Notes: a model not told the origin generated them from the sequence alone. A stretch of 64,000 bases of DNA from Haladaptatus sp. QDMS2 (GCF_029338295.1 NZ_CP119791.1:1-64000), one strand, 5' to 3'. Positions 1-8,918 are shown, counted from the first letter of the stretch. Numbers and translations are program-made.

Positions 1-309
1 ACCCATTCGATGGCGGCTTCGTCACCGTGTTCGTCGAGGTGTCGGTCGATGCAGTTCGCCGAGGCGTTGAGCGACCCGCCCGTGAACCACTCGAAAACGG
101 TGGGTTCGAGTCGTCGAGAACGGTGTCGTAGTCCGTCTCCCAGTCGAGTACGTCGGCGGCCTGTTCCCAGCAGCCCGGCCACCGTTTTCGAACTCGTCGT
201 AGATGCCCTCGTCCGCCACGTTCGCTTGCTGTACGAACGATTCAGGCGGGCTGAACCGCTCCTGTTCTGCCAACCGAGCCTCCAGTTCGGTGTTGGTGTC
301 CTGCGACAT
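1..309 (-). pseudogene. Acetyl-CoA synthetase N-terminal fragment, frameshifted and cut by the window edge
   Basis: From the ATG at 309 the protein opens with [15 protein letters not shown] and then [16 protein letters not shown], the N-terminal signature of AMP-forming acetyl-CoA synthetases, and it resembles the intact copy at 3154-5082. The frame is lost near 182 and homology continues in another frame as [15 protein letters not shown]. It is lost again near 96 and continues as [19 protein letters not shown]. One missing base explains each break, and the second lies in a run of T. The gene is either decaying or carries two assembly errors. The rest lies outside the window. A TATA-like AT-rich stretch sits just upstream at about 330-365. 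Confidence 0.8.
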
Positions 310-660
310 AGTGAGCCGTGTTGACAACCATTATATTAGGGTATAAAGGGTGTAACTAATTATACTAACTTCGCGAAAAACGCACCGCGAGCGGTCGCGG
401 CAAATAGTCTCTCTTAGCCTGTCTCGGGCGGCTGTTGCCGTCGCACCTGAGAGATGGAGATTTCTTACGAAACGGCTCTGTTTACTCCTCAGTCGTTGAT
501 CGTTCGATTCGGAAACTTCGAATCTCATCGAGAGTATCAGCGGTCTCATACGGCCAAACTCATCGAATTACTGTCGTATTGAATCAGCATGGGTAGCTTG
601 AAGCGTCGGGTTCGCAGAAAAATAATCGAGAGTGAGACTGCTTCCCTCGTTGCTGTCCCG
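310..660. other. Intergenic region
   Basis: This stretch separates the acetyl-CoA synthetase fragment from the AhpD-like gene; both are read on the minus strand. The 330-370 segment is AT-rich and probably holds the promoter of the left gene. No convincing gene is seen: the short minus-strand reading frame at 331-549 has no recognisable protein character. Confidence 0.4.
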
Positions 661-1062
661 TTAGTCGTCTGCGGTTGCCTGCTGCTCGGTGATGTATTTG
701 ACAATTTCGTCCGTTTCAGTTTTGAAATCGTCAAGGTCGGTCTCATTCCCGTGGAGAATCGTCGAGAAGTATTTCGTGTCGGCGGCGAGGTTGACAGCTT
801 CCTTGAGCTCCTCGTCCTTGACGCCACTCAACCGCGCCTCCTCCGTGTGGAAGTAGGTACAGAAAGGACAGCTAATCGCGGCTGCGACGCCGACCCCAAT
901 GAGTGCTTTCTCGCGCGCGGACAGTTCGGTGTCTTCTCCCAAGTTGAGGTCGCGAAAGAGCCCCCAACTGTGTTCACTCGCCGATTCTGCCAAGTTCTCC
1001 ATCCAACTCGGAACTTGGCCGAGCATTCCCTCCATCTCTTGTTGTGTGGCTTTCGATACCAT
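661..1062 (-). CDS. Carboxymuconolactone decarboxylase / AhpD-like protein
   Basis: This 133-residue protein belongs to the AhpD/carboxymuconolactone decarboxylase fold family. The diagnostic segment EKALIGVGVAAAISCPFC carries the redox motif C65-x2-C68 with H72 just after it, as in peroxidase-type AhpD proteins that use a thiol relay. The length is normal for a single-domain member. It lies between the broken acetyl-CoA synthetase and a Bat-like regulator, all on the minus strand. A role in reducing peroxides or in an unknown thiol reaction is inferred; the substrate cannot be read from the sequence. Confidence 0.85.
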   Translation of the reverse strand: MVSKATQQEMEGMLGQVPSWMENLAESASEHSWGLFRDLNLGEDTELSAREKALIGVGVAAAISCPFCTYFHTEEARLSGVKDEELKEAVNLAADTKYFSTILHGNETDLDDFKTETDEIVKYITEQQATADD

Positions 1063-1280
1063 CAGTTACACACCTTCACCTCCGAATCCGATGTGATAGG
1101 AGGTGTAATTATTAGGACGAATTAGGTTACTAAAGTTATGAGGTGGTTGGGTGAGTATAATCTACCTGTATCGACGACTTTCTTCAGAGCTGTGTAGTTA
1201 GTACACCAGCCTAACGAACGGGCCACCACCGGAGCCCACTAACCAGCCTGTATCAATTGACCGTACTGTATATCCGGCGT

Positions 1281-3014
1281 TCACTCCCGAACCGCGGCGT
1301 CTGCGTCCTCGATGACAGCGGTGAGTACCTTCTGTTGAGCCTTCCGGAGGTGATTGTGCAGCGTCGGCGACGAGACGTCCATCGAGGCAGCCAGCTCCTC
1401 TGCGGTCGAGCCACGGGGCCACTCGAAGTAGCCCGAAAAGTAGGCCGCCCGGAGTACCGAGCGCTGTTTCTCGGTGAGGCTGTCTGTCATCACCTGTCGC
1501 GGGCCCGAACTGGTCTGGGTGGGCCGCTCGATTTCTCGCTTCGAGACGAGTTCTGAGTCTGCGAACACGTCGGTCAGGTCCTCGACCACCGCTCGAACGT
1601 CGGTGCGCCGCGAGAACACGCCCGCCACCTCAGCGACGCCGTCTTCGACGGTCATCGTCTCGACGGTTCCACCGCGTGCGACGAGCGTCGAAACGACCGT
1701 CTGGTCGGTCACGACGAACTCGAGGAGGGCTCCCGACGCGAAGTCGCGAATCAGCCGCGCTTCGGTGACCGAGTCGGTGTCGTCGATTGCGTCGAGAACG
1801 GCCCGCACTTCGGCCCCGCGGACGGTCACGAAGTAGAGGAGGGCGTGGTCTTCGACCGGGACGACGCCTTCGACTTCGAACCCACAACCGAGTCGCTGGG
1901 CGGTGGCGACGAGGAAGTCCTGTGAATCGGTCGTCCGAAACGCCAGTTCGACCCCGGTGTCGGCGAGCAGGAGACGTTTTCGTTCGAGCGACGTGATGAC
2001 CTCGCCGACCCGTCTGGCAACGTCCGTGAGCAGTTCGCGGTCGGCCGACTCGACCGACGGGTGGGCCACACAGAGCAGTCCGTTGACGCGTTCGTTCGAC
2101 TTGAGTGGGGCGACGACGAGCGCACAGCCCGTGAGCCGCCCGCCGACGTGGGCGAGGACGTTTCGGATGACGATCGCCTGTGATTCGCCCTCGAAGCTGT
2201 CGACGCCGCCGGCCTCGTCCACGATGTCCCGCAGGTCAGTCTCGCCCTCGCGGTGGTTCGCGTACGTCCGGGGGACGCCCTGTTCGTCGCACACCCACAC
2301 GGTGCGGTACTCCCCGGCGAGCACCTCACACGTCGCCCGTTCTACCTCCTCGCGTGTCGTGGCGTCTGCGAGTTCCGTCCCGAGTGCGTGGACGCACGAG
2401 AGCAGCGCGTCGCTTCGCGCCGACGGCGCATCGTTCGGTTCTGTGCCCTCCTGCCCATGCGGCGCACGAAGCGGTTCGAACGCGTCGATGATGGCCGCTC
2501 TTGAGGGTGGTTCGAGATAGGGGTCGAGGCTTTCGAGGCTCTTCCACCCGCCGACGGCTCTGACGACCTGCGGATGGATGCCCTCGCATTCGAGGAGATG
2601 GTGGGCGTAGTACTGGCGCAGGTCGCGGGGCGAGACCGATTGCAGTCGCTCGTCGTCGGTTCGTGCGGCGACGTCGGTAACCAGCATCTGGATGCGTCGC
2701 GGACTCACGTCGAACACGTCGTCGTCGGGGTCGCGGTCGTTCACCGCAACGAACTTGCGCAGGTCGTGGGCCACGTCCGGGAGCAAATACGCCGCCCGTT
2801 CGCGCTCGTCGCTCGAAATCCTGAGGAAGGCGTGCGTCTCCCCGTCGCGTTCTTGTTCGACCAGGTCGCGGGGGGTGAAGCGGGCGACCTCACTCGGGCG
2901 CAGCCCGGCTTCCCCCATGAGCGAGACGACCAGCTCCTCGCGGTAGGTCTCGGTCGCCCGCTTCAGGCGCGAATACGCCCGCGGGGTCAGGAACGTAGAT
3001 TCCTCACGGTTCAT
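1281..3014 (-). CDS. Bat-like transcriptional regulator (recombinase-like domain, GAF, HTH_10)
   Basis: The 577-residue protein has the layout of haloarchaeal bacterio-opsin-activator-type regulators. Residues about 10-190 resemble a tyrosine recombinase: it keeps a box-I-like LRPSEV and a terminal DPYLEP, but has GGWKS where the box II histidine is expected, so it is probably a DNA-binding relic and not an active enzyme. Residues about 205-350 look like a GAF sensor. A bacterio-opsin-activator domain follows, and a C-terminal HTH_10 (about 515-570, LTEKQRSVLRAAYFSGYFEW) ends the protein. It sits directly downstream of the intact acetyl-CoA synthetase on the same strand, so control of acetate activation is a reasonable inference. 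Confidence 0.85.
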   Translation of the reverse strand: MNREESTFLTPRAYSRLKRATETYREELVVSLMGEAGLRPSEVARFTPRDLVEQERDGETHAFLRISSDERERAAYLLPDVAHDLRKFVAVNDRDPDDDVFDVSPRRIQMLVTDVAARTDDERLQSVSPRDLRQYYAHHLLECEGIHPQVVRAVGGWKSLESLDPYLEPPSRAAIIDAFEPLRAPHGQEGTEPNDAPSARSDALLSCVHALGTELADATTREEVERATCEVLAGEYRTVWVCDEQGVPRTYANHREGETDLRDIVDEAGGVDSFEGESQAIVIRNVLAHVGGRLTGCALVVAPLKSNERVNGLLCVAHPSVESADRELLTDVARRVGEVITSLERKRLLLADTGVELAFRTTDSQDFLVATAQRLGCGFEVEGVVPVEDHALLYFVTVRGAEVRAVLDAIDDTDSVTEARLIRDFASGALLEFVVTDQTVVSTLVARGGTVETMTVEDGVAEVAGVFSRRTDVRAVVEDLTDVFADSELVSKREIERPTQTSSGPRQVMTDSLTEKQRSVLRAAYFSGYFEWPRGSTAEELAASMDVSSPTLHNHLRKAQQKVLTAVIEDADAAVRE

Positions 3015-3153
3015 CCTGTGTTTCGTGCTTTTCGAAAAACCCGAATTTAACTGTTACTGCTCTGCTCGCTGTTGCTGGGCGAACTGCTACGAGACTTCGA
3101 CTTTCTCCACTCGAATTCACACTCTCGTTTCGTCCTTTTCGAAATATCCGAAC

Positions 3154-5082
3154 TCATCGGTCTTCGACGATCGATTCGAGTTCGCCGACCACCTCGGGGT
3201 TCCGGAGCGCGCTGGTGTCGCCGAGGCGCTCGCCGTTGGCGATGGCCGCGAGATGTCTGCGCATTATCTTCCCCGACCGGGTCTTCGGGAGCGCCGGGGC
3301 GAAAGTGATTCGCTCTGGAACCGCGAGTTCGCCGATGGACGCCGTCACCGCCTCGCGGATGGTCGCTGCGAGCTGGTCGTCGCCGACGACGTTCTGCTCG
3401 GGGGTGATGTAGGCGTGGATGGTCCGTCCCTCCACGTTTCGTCTCCCGCCGACGACGGCGGCTTCGGCGACGCCTTCGACGTCCACGATGGCCGATTCGA
3501 TTTCTTTGGTTCCGATTCGCGTCCCCGCGACGTTGACTACGTCGTCGGCCCGGCCGAGCAACTGGATGTAGTCGGCCTCGACCGCTCGGTCGCCGGTGAC
3601 GTAGTACCACTCGTCGTCCGCGCCGACGACGCGCTCGCTCTCGTCGCAAAAGCCGTAGGGAATTCCGGGCCAGGGCTTCGTGATGCGGAGGTGACCCGGC
3701 GTTCCGGGTTCGACGGGGTCGCCGCGGGCGTCCACGATTTCCGCCTCGATGCCCGGTAGCGGGCGACCGACCGCCCCCGGTTTCATTGGGTCCACCCCCG
3801 GCAGCGTGGTTATCATCATGCCGCCCGTTTCGGTCTGCCACCAGGTGTCCACGACGGGGCACTCGCCACCGCCGACGTGTTCTGCGTACCAGCGCCAGGC
3901 GCTTTCGTCGATTCGTTCGCCGACCGTCCCGAGCAGGCGCAGCGACGATAGGTCATACTTCGCGGGGTGTTCTTCGCCCCACTTGACGAAGGTTCGAATC
4001 GACGTGGACGCAGTGTAGAAGACGTCCACCGCGTTTCGTTCGATTATCTTCCAGAGGCGGTCTTTGTCCGCCTGATTGGGCGTTCCCTCGTAGAGGACGG
4101 TCGTTGCGCCCGTGGCGAGCGGGCCGTAGACGATGTAGGAGTGGCCGGTAATCCAGCCGATGTCTGCGGCACAGAAGTGCGTGTCCGTGGGTTCGAGGTC
4201 GAGTACCGTCTGTGCCGTCCACGCGACGTGTGCGAGATAGCCGCCCGTGGTGTGTTTGACCTCCTTCGGTTCGCCCGTCGTCCCCGAGGTGTAGATGTAA
4301 AAGAGGAGGTCCGTCGCGTCTCGGGGAACCGGGTCCACCGTTTGGCCCTCGTGGGTGGCGATGAGCTGGTCGTAGTGCCAGTGGTGGCCGCGGTGCCCCT
4401 CGTTGCCGAGGCGGTTGACGACGACCTGCGAGACCTCCTGTGGAACCGAGAGACAGGCGTTGTCCGCCGTGCTCTTCAGGTCGATGGCGTTGCCGCGCTG
4501 ATAGTAACCGTCGCAGGTGACGACGAGTTCTGAGCCCGATTCCGCCATCCGGGTCGCGAGCGCGTCGGCCGAAAAGCCCGCGAACACCACCGAGTGCGGT
4601 GCGCCGAGGCGAGCGCAGGCGAGCATGGCGATGGGCAACTGTGGAATCATCGGCATGTAGAGGGTCACCACGTCGTCGTCCTCGACGCCGAGGTCGCGCA
4701 GCGCCGCCGCGAAGGCGTTTACTTCGCGATAGAGTGCCTGATACGTGTAGGTCTCCGTCTCGCCGAGTTCACCCTCCCAGGTGAGTGCGGCCTGGTTTTT
4801 CCGCCCGGCTTCGAGGTGTCTGTCGAGGCAGTTGTACGAGGCGTTCAGTGTTCCGCCAGGGAACCAGCAAAACCCGTCGCTGTCGTCGAGAACCGCGTCG
4901 TAGGGGTCGTCCCAGTCGAGGCGGTTGCCCGCCTCGCGCCAGCACGCAGGCCAGTTCGTCGCAAATTGCTCGTAAATCGACGGGTCTGCGACGTTCGCCT
5001 GGGCGACGAACGACGCTTTCGGGTCCACCCACTCACCGGGCACAGAAGACGTGTTCGCCGGTTGATTCCTCCCCGTGTCCAT
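3154..5082 (-). CDS. acs: Acetyl-CoA synthetase (AMP-forming)
   Basis: The enzyme makes acetyl-CoA from acetate, ATP and CoA through an acetyl-adenylate. The 642-residue length is normal. The P-loop-like motif TSGTTGEPKEV lies near residue 265, followed by WWQTETGG and a C-terminal PKTRSGKIMRR containing the adenylation lysine. The ATG at 5082 is preferred because the upstream TTG (5091) lies in a mobile element whose left end starts at 5084, only one base from this start codon. The native 5' region has therefore been pushed about 400 bp away, to beyond 5485. The Bat-like regulator downstream may control it. The P-loop reads GEPKEV where GKPKGV is commonest in the family. Confidence 0.95.
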   Translation of the reverse strand: MDTGRNQPANTSSVPGEWVDPKASFVAQANVADPSIYEQFATNWPACWREAGNRLDWDDPYDAVLDDSDGFCWFPGGTLNASYNCLDRHLEAGRKNQAALTWEGELGETETYTYQALYREVNAFAAALRDLGVEDDDVVTLYMPMIPQLPIAMLACARLGAPHSVVFAGFSADALATRMAESGSELVVTCDGYYQRGNAIDLKSTADNACLSVPQEVSQVVVNRLGNEGHRGHHWHYDQLIATHEGQTVDPVPRDATDLLFYIYTSGTTGEPKEVKHTTGGYLAHVAWTAQTVLDLEPTDTHFCAADIGWITGHSYIVYGPLATGATTVLYEGTPNQADKDRLWKIIERNAVDVFYTASTSIRTFVKWGEEHPAKYDLSSLRLLGTVGERIDESAWRWYAEHVGGGECPVVDTWWQTETGGMMITTLPGVDPMKPGAVGRPLPGIEAEIVDARGDPVEPGTPGHLRITKPWPGIPYGFCDESERVVGADDEWYYVTGDRAVEADYIQLLGRADDVVNVAGTRIGTKEIESAIVDVEGVAEAAVVGGRRNVEGRTIHAYITPEQNVVGDDQLAATIREAVTASIGELAVPERITFAPALPKTRSGKIMRRHLAAIANGERLGDTSALRNPEVVGELESIVEDR

Positions 5083-5083
5083 C

Positions 5084-5485
5084 TTAATCAAGCAGGGAAT
5101 TCCGGCCTAAAGGCCGGGAGGGAATGCGACTAACGACTGTGCAACTGCCGTCAGTGGCCGGGCTGGACCCCGACCTGGAATCTTTATCGTGCATGAGTCT
5201 GTTTGTGAGGGTGACACACGCTGTGCGTGTGTCGCGCGACACACTCGAACCACTTCGTCCGGTTCCCCGCCGGATGACGCCCGAGGTGAGAGTCGTCCTA
5301 TGAAACCGGACGGCAATGACACGTCAGGCGATGGGAGTGCCCGTGACAGCACCACGGGGCACTCCGAGGCAAGGCAGGGGCCCTGCCGTCCGAGCCTCGG
5401 GACGCGACGCCCCGAAACCGAACCGGCACCGGGCCGGGTGCCCACTGTGTGGGAAGCCCTACCCTTTAGGGCGGGCAAGGATGTC
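5084..5485 (+). mobile_element. Transposase-less IS200/IS605-type element (omega-RNA / MITE-like)
   Basis: This 402-bp element contains no intact TnpA or TnpB. Its left end, TTAATCAAGCAGGGAATTCC, forms a hairpin (GGCC-TAAA-GGCC) and aligns with the left end of the TnpB element at 61465. Its right end is a hairpin around CCCTACCCTTTAGGGCGGG followed by AAGGATGTC, the same terminus as the other elements here. In between are several GC-rich inverted repeats, as in the RNA that overlaps the 3' end of tnpB genes. The boundaries come from matching the CATC|TTAAT and GATGTC|A junctions to the two TnpB elements. It is inserted one base upstream of the acs start codon. Confidence 0.75.
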
Positions 5486-5648
5486 ACGTGCGTTTCACCT
5501 GCGCAGAGGGTCACAAAAATTGTTCTGCTACCGGAAAACTATCTGACATCTGTTCGGTCTCAGTCGGAGAACGGTACCGATGGATGGATTCGCCGCAGAA
5601 AACGCAGGTTGCAAGGCTGAGAAGCAACTCCAGGGACGACAGCGACCC

Positions 5649-6098
5649 TCAGACCGGCGTTTTCGATTCTTTTCGCCCGGTGAGTTCGTCGGGTACCAGC
5701 CGGTAGAATTCGAAGTGAATCTCTCCCGGCGGCTTTCCGAAGAAATCGACGAGCGGGATGGTGACGCGCTGCAGGCCCTGGAGCGTTTCTGTGGCGATCG
5801 CTTCGTCGTTCGTCTCCTCGAGCTTTCCACTGGCGATGACGCTCTTCCACCCGTCGCCGTCCATGCCGTAGATTACGAACGAGATGACACTATTGACGAT
5901 TCGCTGCTTCCTGCTCTCCGGGCTCACGGCGAGCCGGAAGTAGAAGGTTTCTTCGCTCGCATCGTAGCCGTACGAGACCGGTATCGAGTGGGGGGCCTCA
6001 TTGGCTGGCGTCGAGAAGGACATGACTCCCGTCCCACCAGTTCCGAGGAACTCGTCTCGCTCGTCGACCTCCATCTCGAGTGATTCTCTCGCACCCAT
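5649..6098 (-). CDS. Pyridoxamine 5'-phosphate oxidase family flavin-binding protein
   Basis: This 149-residue protein starts at MGARESLEMEVDERDEF. It has the split-barrel pattern of the pyridoxamine-phosphate-oxidase-like family common in haloarchaea: FLGTGGTGVMSFSTPANEAP, then HSIPVSYGYD and FYFRLAVSPESRKQRIVN. Such proteins bind FMN, F420 or heme. The short length suits the general nucleotide-binding type more than biosynthetic PdxH. An upstream in-frame extension to 6140 is possible but adds low-complexity sequence. The reaction is unknown. It stands alone between the transposase-less element and the NirK cluster. Confidence 0.85.
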   Translation of the reverse strand: MGARESLEMEVDERDEFLGTGGTGVMSFSTPANEAPHSIPVSYGYDASEETFYFRLAVSPESRKQRIVNSVISFVIYGMDGDGWKSVIASGKLEETNDEAIATETLQGLQRVTIPLVDFFGKPPGEIHFEFYRLVPDELTGRKESKTPV

Positions 6099-6316
6099 AC
6101 TGCGATGGTACGACCCGGAGAGGCAAAAGTATCTATACACTAACTGGTCACTTCTCTCTCGGTACCTTTGGTGTGTCTACGACAGGACTGGATGAACGCA
6201 CGTTGCGTTACAATTTCTTCGCACTACCGAACGTGGCGTTCTCCGCTCACTTTCGAACTTCTCTTTGAATCTGGCGAACGTTCTCCCTAACTTACAGCAA
6301 CACGCACGGGAAACGC

Positions 6317-6637
6317 CTATTCGACGTAGACGCGTGTGACGTATCCGCCACAGCCACACTGTTTGATATACTCCCACCTGAACGTACTGTCTGAATCGCC
6401 TTCGAGCGCGTCGTAGAGGTATATTTCAGGGTGGCCGTGTGCTCCGGACGTGACGAGATTGACGTAGTTTCCCGGTGCTGTGTGTTCGATTGCGTCGATT
6501 GCCTGCTCAATGACGAGGTTGGTGTCTGCGGCGTGGTGTGGTTTCTCGAGATTCGCCGACCATGAGTTTTCGTGAACGTGGTCTGTGACTGGTTCTATCA
6601 TACCGTGTCCGTGTGTCTGGGTGTCGGTGGATTTCAT
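6317..6637 (-). CDS. CGCGG-family candidate RiPP precursor (radical-SAM-modified type)
   Basis: The 106-residue protein ends in EYIKQCGCGGYVTRVYVE, with C94 and C96 in the CGCGG core. It also has the conserved NSWSANLEKPHH and VNLVTSGAHGHPEIYLYDAL blocks of the haloarchaeal family annotated as putative radical-SAM-modified RiPPs. The N-terminus is histidine-rich (HGHG, HVHENSW). Its ATG lies three bases past the nirK stop codon, so the two are very probably co-transcribed and translationally coupled. No radical SAM gene occurs in the window, so any modifying enzyme must be encoded elsewhere. The family name comes from memory of annotations, and the function is not established. A copper- or nitrite-reductase-linked role is inferred from context only. 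Confidence 0.8.
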   Translation of the reverse strand: MKSTDTQTHGHGMIEPVTDHVHENSWSANLEKPHHAADTNLVIEQAIDAIEHTAPGNYVNLVTSGAHGHPEIYLYDALEGDSDSTFRWEYIKQCGCGGYVTRVYVE

Positions 6638-6640
6638 GGG

Positions 6641-7726
6641 TCACGCGATCGGTTCGAACACGTCCGGGTTCTCCGGTCCTTCGGCAGTGATGACCGCAAG
6701 CGCGCCCTTACGTGCGACTCGCGAGAGCGCGTGGTCGACCAGCTTGAAGTCACCCGGGACCGGGAACGACATTGTCGCAACGCAGGCACTCCCGGGAAGG
6801 ACGGGCGTCGTCTGGACGTACCGCATGGGTTCACTCGCAAGCGCCCCCTGCTCCCAGACTTCGTCCCAGACGCTGCCAATGGGGTGGAAGCTGCTGAACA
6901 GGTTCGGTCCACCGACCCCGAAGAAGATGCGAGCGGTCTCACCCGTCTTCACGTTCATCTCGGCGTACTTGTCTGGTGTGATGGCATACTTTTCGCCGTT
7001 CATCAGGACGTAGGTGGGGTCCTCCATCGCCATCCGCGCGAAATCGAACTCGTGGTGGCCCTTTTGGCCGGTCTTGCCGGTCGTGTAGAGTTCGTGCTGA
7101 CCGAGATAGAACTCGTGGTCCACGGGAGGCAATCCCTCTTCTGGTTCGACGAGGATGATGCCGAACATCCCGGCGGAGATGTGATAGTCAACGTCCGCGA
7201 CCGCACAGTGGTAGATGAACGCGCCCGGATAGGTCACCTTGAATCGGAGCCGTCGTTCTTCGCCTGGGGCGACCACGGTTGCCTCCGCACCGCCGCCCGG
7301 GCCGCGCGCAGCGTGAAAGTCCACATTGTGAACCATCGCATTGTCCTCGTGATTTCGAATGGTGAGATCCACTGTGTCACCGACACGGGTGCGGATAAAC
7401 GGCCCTGGAACCTGGCCATTGAACGTCATGTATGTGAACGTGACGCCGGGTTCGACTTCAGCGACGAGTTCGAGTGTCTCCAACTCGACCGCAACCGTTG
7501 CGGGCTCCGTCCGCGTAATCGGGGCGGGAATGTCGCGAGGGTCGGCTGCAATGCGGCTGACATCGACGGGTTTCGCTGGACCGAGTTCGACTTCGGTTTG
7601 GAGCGAAATCGGTCGAGTTTGAATATTCGTGTGTGGCGGGGTGCCAACGGTACAGCCAGCCAGTGCCATCGCACCCCCGAGTCCAGCGGCCTGCAGTACA
7701 CGACGTCGAGTTGTCGTAAATGTCAT
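6641..7726 (-). CDS. nirK: Copper-containing nitrite reductase
   Basis: This 361-residue exported enzyme reduces nitrite to nitric oxide. A Tat signal (TTTRRRVLQAAGLGG) leads to lipobox cysteine C25, so it is probably a lipoprotein outside the membrane. The two cupredoxin domains keep the ligand set: MVHNVDFH (H133, catalytic D136, H138), YHCA (H173, C174), DYHISAGMFG (H182, M187) and SSFHPIG (H281). The type 1 site is H133/C174/H182/M187, and the type 2 site includes H138, H173 and H281. It is the first gene of a minus-strand pair with the CGCGG protein and is divergent from a halocyanin that could donate electrons. Confidence 0.95.
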   Translation of the reverse strand: MTFTTTRRRVLQAAGLGGAMALAGCTVGTPPHTNIQTRPISLQTEVELGPAKPVDVSRIAADPRDIPAPITRTEPATVAVELETLELVAEVEPGVTFTYMTFNGQVPGPFIRTRVGDTVDLTIRNHEDNAMVHNVDFHAARGPGGGAEATVVAPGEERRLRFKVTYPGAFIYHCAVADVDYHISAGMFGIILVEPEEGLPPVDHEFYLGQHELYTTGKTGQKGHHEFDFARMAMEDPTYVLMNGEKYAITPDKYAEMNVKTGETARIFFGVGGPNLFSSFHPIGSVWDEVWEQGALASEPMRYVQTTPVLPGSACVATMSFPVPGDFKLVDHALSRVARKGALAVITAEGPENPDVFEPIA

Positions 7727-7760
7727 GAGTATGTTCTCCAGTTAATTGTTCCTCATCTAG

Positions 7761-7773
7761 TAGTATATAATGG
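7761..7773 (-). promoter_or_regulatory. TATA-like promoter element of nirK
   Basis: On the minus strand this reads CCATTATATACTA, an archaeal TATA-box-like sequence about 40 bases upstream of the nirK ATG at 7726. It lies in the 114-bp divergent gap shared with the halocyanin gene at 7841. The assignment is by pattern and spacing only. Confidence 0.45.
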
Positions 7774-7840
7774 AAATATGAGTCTCAGCCTGTGGGAACC
7801 ATCATTTTGAGCTATCCATACCGCTCTGCTAATCTTATAT

Positions 7841-8836
7841 ATGGCCACAGCACTCTCAACAAACACGATTGGGCGGCGTCGCTTTTTGCAGGCTGCGACC
7901 GCGGCAACGGTCGGTGGGTCGCTGCTTGCGTCAGCGCGTCCAGCGGCCGCACAGGATGGAACCAGTCTCACCGAGTGGTTCTCGAACGTTTCTAACTACA
8001 ACGGCATCACAGACGAGCGTGGCACCCCTCGCGTGCTAGTCTCGGTTGGTGCAGCGGGGAACGGTGGTGGCTTCGCTTTTTCGCCGCCAGCGGTTCGCAT
8101 CGATCCTGGAACGACCGTCGTCTGGACGTGGACTGGTGAGGGTGGCTTCCACAACGTCGTGGCCACCGACGGAGCGTACAAAAGCGAGCTGGTCGAGGAG
8201 GCAGCCAGCACCTTCGAGCACACCTTCGAGAGCGAGGGTGTCTCGACCTACGTCTGTGGTCCACACGAGGCGATGGGCATGAAGGGGGCGATAATCGTTG
8301 GGGATATCAAAGTCATCGCCTCACCGCCACAACCAGCGGTTACCTTCGCCACCCGCGAACCCGTTTACGGCGATTGGTTCAACGACGTGGACAACTTCGA
8401 AGGAACTGCCGACATGCGCGGTCAAACTGAGGTTCGAGTGCAAGTCGGTGCGGAAGGGAACGGTGGTGAATTCGCCGTTTCCCCACCCGCTATTCACGTC
8501 GACCCCGGTACCACGGTCATCTGGGAATGGGTTGGTGAGGGTGGCCCGCACAAAGTGACGCTCGAAGACGGGAGCCAGGCTAGCCCCTCGCAGTCGACCG
8601 GCGAGTGGGGTCTCGTCTTCGACGGCGTTGGAATCAGCAAGTACGCCTGTGAACCACACCGAGCACAGGGAATGAAAGGTGCTGTTGTCGTCGGTGACGT
8701 CTTCGAGGGCGTATACGATCTCTCTCCAGTCTCCCTCAGCGTATTCGGTGGACTCGGCATGGCGCTCCTCTCACCGCTCGCCTTTGGTTTGTTCTTGCGA
8801 CTACGAGGCGACCGCAAGGCTCGTCACAGGTATTGA
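7841..8836 (+). CDS. Two-domain halocyanin (blue copper electron carrier)
   Basis: The 331-residue protein has a Tat signal (GRRRFLQAATAATVGGS) ending near PAAAQDG, two tandem halocyanin domains and a C-terminal membrane anchor (GGLGMALLSPLAFGLFL) followed by a basic tail. Both domains keep a full type 1 copper set: GGFHNVV with CGPHEAMGM in the first, GGPHKVT with CEPHRAQGM in the second. It probably carries electrons on the outer face of the membrane. It is divergent from nirK and followed on the same strand by a DoxX protein. NirK is the obvious electron acceptor, inferred from position. Confidence 0.92.
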   Translation: MATALSTNTIGRRRFLQAATAATVGGSLLASARPAAAQDGTSLTEWFSNVSNYNGITDERGTPRVLVSVGAAGNGGGFAFSPPAVRIDPGTTVVWTWTGEGGFHNVVATDGAYKSELVEEAASTFEHTFESEGVSTYVCGPHEAMGMKGAIIVGDIKVIASPPQPAVTFATREPVYGDWFNDVDNFEGTADMRGQTEVRVQVGAEGNGGEFAVSPPAIHVDPGTTVIWEWVGEGGPHKVTLEDGSQASPSQSTGEWGLVFDGVGISKYACEPHRAQGMKGAVVVGDVFEGVYDLSPVSLSVFGGLGMALLSPLAFGLFLRLRGDRKARHRY

Positions 8837-8918
8837 CACCCTCGATTCTCGCCTTCTGGGAATCAGACTCTCCTTATATTCTCTTTCTACTCGTCTACTT
8901 AATTGTAAGGTGAATAAA

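Noticed and set aside
1281-3014. Active tyrosine recombinase / integrase
   Set aside because: Only the N-terminal third is recombinase-like, the box II histidine position reads GGW, and the protein continues into GAF and HTH_10 domains, so it is a regulator.
5107-5620. Open frames on both strands over the transposase-less element (5107-5514 minus, 5189-5620 plus)
   Set aside because: They arise from GC-rich inverted repeats of the element, have no consistent protein features and lack a plausible promoter; the RNA-like structure explains the sequence better.
6572-7810. Long plus-strand frame opposite nirK (412 codons)
   Set aside because: It is the antisense of nirK, whose copper ligands and signal peptide are unambiguous.
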